The position numbers and the translations under genes were made by a program. Source: Isoetes engelmannii (Eukaryota > Streptophyta > Lycopodiopsida > Isoetales > Isoetaceae). From it: a stretch of DNA of 23,560 nucleotides. The number at the start of each line of letters is the position of its first letter. Within the stretch, counting starts at the first letter, position 1. Shown here piece by piece: positions 18,985 through 23,560 of the stretch. The stretch spans positions 1 through 23,560 of the forward strand of contig JAANSK020247831.1 of NCBI GenBank assembly GCA_011763485.2, written 5' to 3'. The notes beneath the pieces were generated by a model. It was not told the DNA's origin, did not search any database, and saw only the letters and a program-made list of their open reading frames with translations.

Positions 18985-19990
18985 TGCTTTGCAGGTTTCT
19001 ACGGATGATGGCTACATTCTTGCTATGTAGAGAATAGCATATGGTGTTGGATATCATCTTGCTTCATTCAAGCCCCATGTTTTCTTGCAGCATAGCTTCA
19101 GGTAGTTTGTTTTCTTCTTAGGTCGTTGCATAATCAATCTTAGCTAACTTATAAATGATCTAAATGCATCCGTTGTTAGATGGTTAAAATGGCATGCACG
19201 CATGCATCTTTATTCTAAATGTTGAGATGGCATGCGTTTATGTCTTCAACGGAATCAAGTTTATCTGTTTCAACATGAACATGCTTCTGTCTAGATATGA
19301 TATGAACATGTTAAACATAGATTCATAAGTATAGCTCTGTTTTTGGAGTAGTGTGGAGATAACTGGGTATACAATCCACCAGAGAACTCATTGGGGTTCA
19401 TCCTAGCAGATCAAGAATATGATGTCTGGATTGGTAACTTTAGAGGCACCAGATGGAGCTCAACACGCATGGTTTCTTCAAGCAGTACAGAGGTGCTCAT
19501 CTTTTTATGTCAGATCCACTGCTCTGTTTTGAGCTGTTCAAATATCTCTTTTACACAGAGTGGGGGACTCTTATAAGTGCAAGATTATTGGGATTAGTCT
19601 TGGGATGAGCATGCTGCCTATGATCTGCCTGCGATGATAAACTTAGTATACAAAACAACCAAATCTCAGTACTACATCTTTCATGCTCAAAATCAAGTTT
19701 GAGAAGAAACTTTACGTTGATAACAGGGTACTCTCATAGCTTTGGCGTCACTGTCTCAAAGCAATGTTCCTAGCAACATGATCAGAGTAGCAGTTCTGCA
19801 CAATCCCATAGCTTATCTCAAACATGTCAATTCTGTTGTTTCACTCTTGGCTGCCAAAATGTACCTTGATGAGGTATTCCTACCTAAAATCTTTGTTATA
19901 AACACAAGAAATCTTATGCTCCTTTATCTGACCACTGTCAGTTGTACAGGTATTTCAATTGTAGGTGAAGAATTCAACCTTCAATGGTAA
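18985..19990 (+). pseudogene. Acid-lipase (LIP1-like triacylglycerol lipase) pseudogene
   Basis: The exon order and wording follow plant lipases of the gastric/lysosomal acid-lipase family. Exon-like pieces are about 18994-19100 (DDGYILAM, stop, RIAYGV; then PHVFLQH), about 19359-19488 ([21 protein letters not shown]), about 19588-19701 (SWDEHAAYDLPAMINLVYK), 19730-19875 (GTLIALASLSQSNVPSNMI, PIAYLKH, MYLDE) and about 19949-19988 (a short piece with GEEFN). GT and AG signals remain at several borders, so this copy came from genomic duplication, not from mRNA. It is dead. CAG in LAMQRI and TGG in WDWSW are now stops, and the nucleophile motif GHSxG is destroyed (FHAQN, so the catalytic Ser is gone). 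The C-terminal part with the Asp and His of the triad was not found. The family cleaves neutral lipids in ER, vacuole or apoplast. Confidence 0.8.
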
Positions 19991-19999
19991 GACATGCAG

Positions 20000-21790
20000 G
20001 GAGTGTATAGCTTTTGTAATTTAGGCGTTAAGATCCTAAGTTTGTTAATGTCAATGGTATGGGTAATCAAATTATCAAACGGATTTGTTCCTCATCTTCT
20101 CAATGTGCCTTTCGGATGGCAACTATTACAGGTTAGCTGGCAACTATTACAGGTTTCTTGTATGGTAAACATTGCCACTAATTGATAATTGGTAAGTTGT
20201 TCATGCTATGATTGGATTTTGTTCGTGGGATCATGTGTTAATGGGATCTTGCAAGGGTGCATCAAAGGTCACTTCTAATGGTTGGTCAACAAGGTATATT
20301 TGATGCTTATCTCTGCCTACATCTTATTGCATGCGATCATGTTGCTCTTCGATAGCAAGATTATACTGACTTGCCTGCATGTGAATTGTTTCAAAGAAAT
20401 TGGAATTACAACATATTTATGCATAGGGCAAAATACTAAGGTTGGTTGACATACCCTTGCAAAGTAAGTTACCCAGATATGAATAATAGCTACATTTGCA
20501 ATTGCTCTTACTAGTAAAAGAAGAAAAGATATGCGTACCTGTATACAAATAGGATAATCCAGTTTGGAAATATTATCAAACCAACTATTCAAGGACAGGT
20601 TCGAGTTGTCTAAACTGCAGATTGTGGCATCTATACTTGTCTTGTAAGGTAGGATGATATTGCTATTTTCATTTTCTAGACAGTGTTTACCAATAAGAAA
20701 TGGCTCGCACTCATTTATGGGTTAGTCTTTCTTGATTCTTTTTTGTCACCGCCATATGCTATAGTCATCCAAGCTAAACAACAATTGCAAAAAATGTATC
20801 CGATGGCCATTTGCAGCGTTACATTGTCAGACTAACCACTATCCATTCCCGTTGATTGTTACAGTTAACAAGAATTAATTTTTAGAAGGTCTTACTGTAA
20901 TAGAGGTTAGATCCTTTATTGCATTATATAGTTGGAACATCATCTTCAATTTGTGGCTACATCACACGAAGAAACAATGATGGTAAAGCAGTTAGAACAC
21001 CATCTTCAATGTGTGCCCCTCAGATTCCGTTTATTTTGAGAAGGGCCCTTGCGGTTTGTTTATTGATTTATGTGCATGTAAGGCAGCTTAGCTCTCACCT
21101 TGGTACATATCATTCAAGGTGCATGCATGCACTTAATGGTACAATTGCCTCCATGGTGATAAGCGGTGTGGTAAGCTTTGCATCACTGACTCGACACGAT
21201 GCCCTGACCATATCATCCGCTAAGTTGAGTTTAACAAAAACATGTTACAACACACTATCCATGCAAAAGCATATAGTTGGAGGAGAGAATTTTCAGCCAA
21301 TCATGGATTAAAATAAAAAACAACATAGATGCAAAATTGAGGGGAAAATAAGTTTTTGAGATAATAGCACCTTTCAACACCTCTTCAACCTTTGTCTTTC
21401 TTTTGTGCACAACATAATATGAAGTATGCAATAGTTGATTACCAATACAAAGCTATCCCCTTCAGGGGTTGCTTGCTATCACGCCATTTGTGCACTAGGT
21501 AACCACCATGTATCTGAGTTGTTTTAAGAAATGCAATTGTGTTCACACAGTTATAAATTAAAGAAGTTATTGGTAATGGACAACGGAGTATTGAAAGACA
21601 AGTTATAGGGGCATTTAGGGAACATGAAATTAGCCACTTGAAGTCAAAGAAGTAGCCATTTTCTATCAATTTGCTCACTTCATAAGATGACTTGAAACAT
21701 TTAGAGCATTTTTATCTATAAATGTCATTCTCTGTCCTATCGAAAAGCAACTTCACACTCAATCATATCACAGAGTAGAAGTGATTTTCC
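20000..21790. other. Stretch without a supported gene
   Basis: No known domain. There are two small repeats: a 21-bp tandem copy at 20117-20158, each with a TTACAGGT splice-acceptor-like end, and a 26-bp direct repeat (AGTTGGAACATCATCTTC near 20931 and its relative near 20991). A 130-codon open frame at 20919-21311 covers the latter but has no recognisable motif and may be chance. Further lipase exons could be hidden at the left end; I could not identify them. Confidence 0.35.
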
Positions 21791-21794
21791 AAGT

Positions 21795-21850
21795 GCATTC
21801 TGCCTAGCTTACTTATTGCATTAGTAAGCAGGCTAGACTTGAACACAACT
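21795..21850. repeat. Stem-loop repeat, copy 1
   Basis: A 56-bp sequence repeated at 22083-22138 (51 of 56 identical). It can fold with CTTACT-AT against AT-AGTAAG around a 3-nt loop, with one mismatch. Function unknown. Confidence 0.85.
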
Positions 21851-21959
21851 ATGACATATTTGTAGTCTTGATGAATCTATCGACAATGAACACTTGATCT
21901 CAAGTCATTCCTAGAGTCCTTACAGATGTAACTAGTTTGTTAAAGGCATATAAAGGCAT

Positions 21960-22055
21960 AGCAAAGAATGCTTATGTATGTATCATTTTTGTGCCCTATG
22001 GACCTGAGGGTCTTTAATAGGTGTGACCTAAATCAATCAATCAATCAATCAATAG
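21960..22055 (+). mobile_element. Possible 3' end of a LINE or SINE with (AATC)n tail
   Basis: A GACCTGAGGGTC stem-loop followed by TTTAATAGGTGTGACCT leads into five AATC units plus AATAG (22031-22055). Non-LTR retrotransposons often end in a small stem-loop and a short tandem tail, so this may be such an end. No coding part precedes it. Confidence 0.3.
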
Positions 22056-22082
22056 ATTCTTTAGCCTAAAAGCGCAAGTAGA

Positions 22083-22138
22083 GCATTCTGCCTAGCTTAC
22101 TAATCGTATTAGTAAGGAGGCTACACTTGAACACAACT
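22083..22138. repeat. Stem-loop repeat, copy 2
   Basis: Second copy of the 56-bp sequence. Here the hairpin is perfect: CTTACTAAT (22096-22104), loop CGT, ATTAGTAAG (22108-22116). It ends about 10 bp before the first readable LINE sequence. Confidence 0.85.
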
Positions 22139-22180
22139 TCAAGGTAGTCGAGGGCTCATTAAATGGCCTGACCTTGCCTG

Positions 22181-22825
22181 ATGGAATTGACAATCACCAT
22201 TATGCAGTATGTTGATGATACTTTCATGTTTATCAGGTTTGATGACGACAGTTTCCAATCATTTCGTGATGTTCTTGTAGGTTTTGAGGTCATATCTGGT
22301 ATTGGCCTTAATGCTAACAAGTGTTCTGTCCTTTGGGCTCTGGAAGGAGCCTCTGATCCTTGTGCCAGGAATCTGGGGTTCCCGGTGGTTGAAGCAGGGG
22401 ACACTGTTGTACTTCCGGGCCTTCCCCTTTCCCTCTCAGATAGCTTGAAAGGTTTGCGGTCTCCTTTGTTGGATCACCTTCGAAAGAAGGTAGGGCTTTG
22501 GTCAGCTAAGGGGTTTGTAGTCTCAGGACGTGTCACAGTGGCTAATGATGTCCTGGCTGCTTCACATATCTATTCTTCATCTGTTCTAGTGGCACAAAAA
22601 TACATCTACACCCAAATACAGGTAATAATCAGGAAGTTCATCTGGGGAGGTATGCCCAAGGTATCCTGGGTGGAACTCTGTAGGGACAAAAAGGATGAAG
22701 GATTGGGTTGTAAGGACCCCTTTACGCAAGCTCAGGCATTAGTAGCTAAGTTTGTCTGGCGAGTTCTCCAAGGTGACACCTCTCCTGCCTTGAAGTTTGT
22801 TAAACACTGGTTCCAGGTACGTTAG
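22181..22825 (+). CDS. LINE reverse transcriptase, palm end and thumb (fragment)
   Basis: 214 codons. QYVDDTFMF (about residues 9-17) is the metal-binding YxDD motif of the palm. It is followed by FEVISGIGLNANKCSVLW, the usual L1 stretch after it, and by KFIWGGMPKVSWVELC and GLGCKDPFTQAQALVAKF of the C-terminal connection. The first ATG is not a true start; the frame is cut from a longer ORF2. It ends at a TAG where family sequences continue, and the next 245 codons stay open in the same frame, so a CAG-to-TAG change is likely. Confidence 0.85.
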   Translation: MELTITIMQYVDDTFMFIRFDDDSFQSFRDVLVGFEVISGIGLNANKCSVLWALEGASDPCARNLGFPVVEAGDTVVLPGLPLSLSDSLKGLRSPLLDHLRKKVGLWSAKGFVVSGRVTVANDVLAASHIYSSSVLVAQKYIYTQIQVIIRKFIWGGMPKVSWVELCRDKKDEGLGCKDPFTQAQALVAKFVWRVLQGDTSPALKFVKHWFQVR

Positions 22826-23560
22826 CTCAAGGGCAAACCCTCACTTCCTAGGGATGAGCTGGGTGCTGCTTTCAGGGATTTTAAGATTGCGTCAGGTACC
22901 TCTCCTGTAATGCGTAGAATACTCCAGGCTTGGGGAAAAGTACACAAACTTTGCCCTCCTTCTAAATTACCCCTGGACGTCGGTGAGCTCAGTCTTTTCT
23001 GGAATATAAAAGTGTGGGGAACAGGTAATCTCCCTTTGGCTTTGGTAAATCCCCGGCTTTTTGGGAAGTGGAAGACGCATGGGGTGTTTAGACTGCATCA
23101 TCTTTGGGAGCATGACAAATGGATATCCTGGTCTACTCTCAAACGAAAGATACCTCATGCGGGAGAAGGTGACACGAAGGTCTTTAGAGAACTAAAGGCT
23201 AACATTTCTGGAGTGACGGGGGTGAAGGGTCCTAAGGAGAGCTGGCACTACCTAGGCTTTCCTATCTTTGAGGTGTCCAAGGTATATCATGCCCTTTGTG
23301 CTGCCTATCCTCTTAAAGCTGAGGTCACACTTAGTGTCTCTAACTTTGTGGCTACCCAACTACTTGCCAAGTCCTGGAAATCTATCTGCTCTAGAAGAAT
23401 CCAGTTTTTTCGGTGGTTAGCTCTCCAGGATGGGCTCTCCTCTAAAGTCAAGCTCTTTCGAAGAGGTATATCAGCAGATGATTTGTGCCCCTTGGGTTGT
23501 CAAGTTAGTGAGGCTACCTCTCACATCTTCTTCTGTCCCAAGATCACTGAATTTTGGTCC
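22826..23560 (+). CDS. LINE ORF2 C-terminal part with zinc-binding domain (fragment)
   Basis: Open in the same frame from after the TAG to the window edge (245 codons). Near the end FFRWLALQDGLSSKVKLFRR and LCPLGCQVSEATSHIFFC match the reverse-transcriptase zinc-binding domain (zf-RVT) at the C-terminus of plant L1 ORF2, with the usual C-x3-C-x7-H-x4-C spacing. No start codon is expected here, because this is a continuation of the reverse-transcriptase frame. Confidence 0.8.

Larger units (their letters stand above)
22148..23560 (+). mobile_element. 5'-truncated L1-type LINE, running off the window
   Basis: Reverse-transcriptase sequence starts abruptly at SLNGLTLPDG (about 22155), just before the YVDD catalytic motif. 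The endonuclease and the front of the reverse transcriptase are therefore missing, as in a typical 5' truncation during target-primed reverse transcription. A frame change near 22180 separates this piece from the following frame. From 22181 to the window end one frame is open except for a single TAG (22823-22825). The 3' end, tail and target-site duplication lie outside the window. Confidence 0.9.

Noticed and set aside
20317-20592. Hydrophobic minus-strand open frame
   Set aside because: Short, no motif, and explained by T-rich and A-rich composition.
20600-20620. GGTTCGAGT as a tRNA T-arm
   Set aside because: No matching acceptor, D-arm or anticodon arm around it; no tRNA or rRNA gene was found anywhere in the window.
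20919-21311. 130-codon open frame with hydrophobic part
   Set aside because: I could not match it to a family; a brief resemblance to TMEM135-like membrane proteins was too weak to report as a gene.
21795-22138. 56-bp repeats as a target-site duplication
   Set aside because: Too long and too diverged relative to each other for a normal LINE target-site duplication.

Overview
This is nuclear DNA of a land plant. The plant-type content is a type I MADS-box gene, a STIG1-family cysteine-rich secreted protein gene, remains of an E-class pentatricopeptide-repeat (PPR) gene, a plant acid-lipase (LIP1-like) pseudogene with plant-sized introns, two MuDR/MULE transposase genes and an L1-type LINE. 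A run of exactly 100 Ns marks a scaffold gap. The species cannot be fixed from this sequence. The style of the LINE and of the first MULE made me think of a non-flowering vascular plant such as a fern, but that is a weak impression.

Layout. 1-3160 (minus strand): a degenerate multi-exon MULE-type transposase gene (about 324-2311), a possible basic coding tail beyond it (59-272), and upstream a two-exon candidate gene I do not recognise (2659-3157). 3257-3602: a GC-rich array of imperfect palindromes with a period near 100 bp, lying between the two oppositely oriented transposase genes. 4666-6535 (plus): a second, different, decayed MuDR transposase that has lost a catalytic Asp and a SWIM zinc ligand and carries a 55-bp tandem duplication. 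7262-7680: an isolated GC-richer island, probably mobile-element derived. 9113-9553 (minus): an intact STIG1-like gene with TATA box and poly(A) signal. 10796-12139: three unrelated tandem-repeat systems, the last broken by the assembly gap. 13245-14351 (plus): an apparently intact single-exon type I MADS-box gene with a perfect CArG/TATA-like box just upstream. 15273-15369: a short tandem duplication followed by a primer-binding-site-like motif. 16370-17500: PPR fragments. 18985-19990: lipase pseudogene. 21795-22138: a duplicated stem-loop sequence around a possible LINE 3' tail. 22148-23560: a 5'-truncated LINE running off the window.

Only STIG1 and the MADS-box gene look like working host genes; they stand alone and show no sign of acting together. 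The rest is a transposon- and pseudogene-rich intergenic landscape. The least explained items are the palindromic array at 3257-3602, the unrecognised two-exon gene beside it, and the gap-split 262-bp array.
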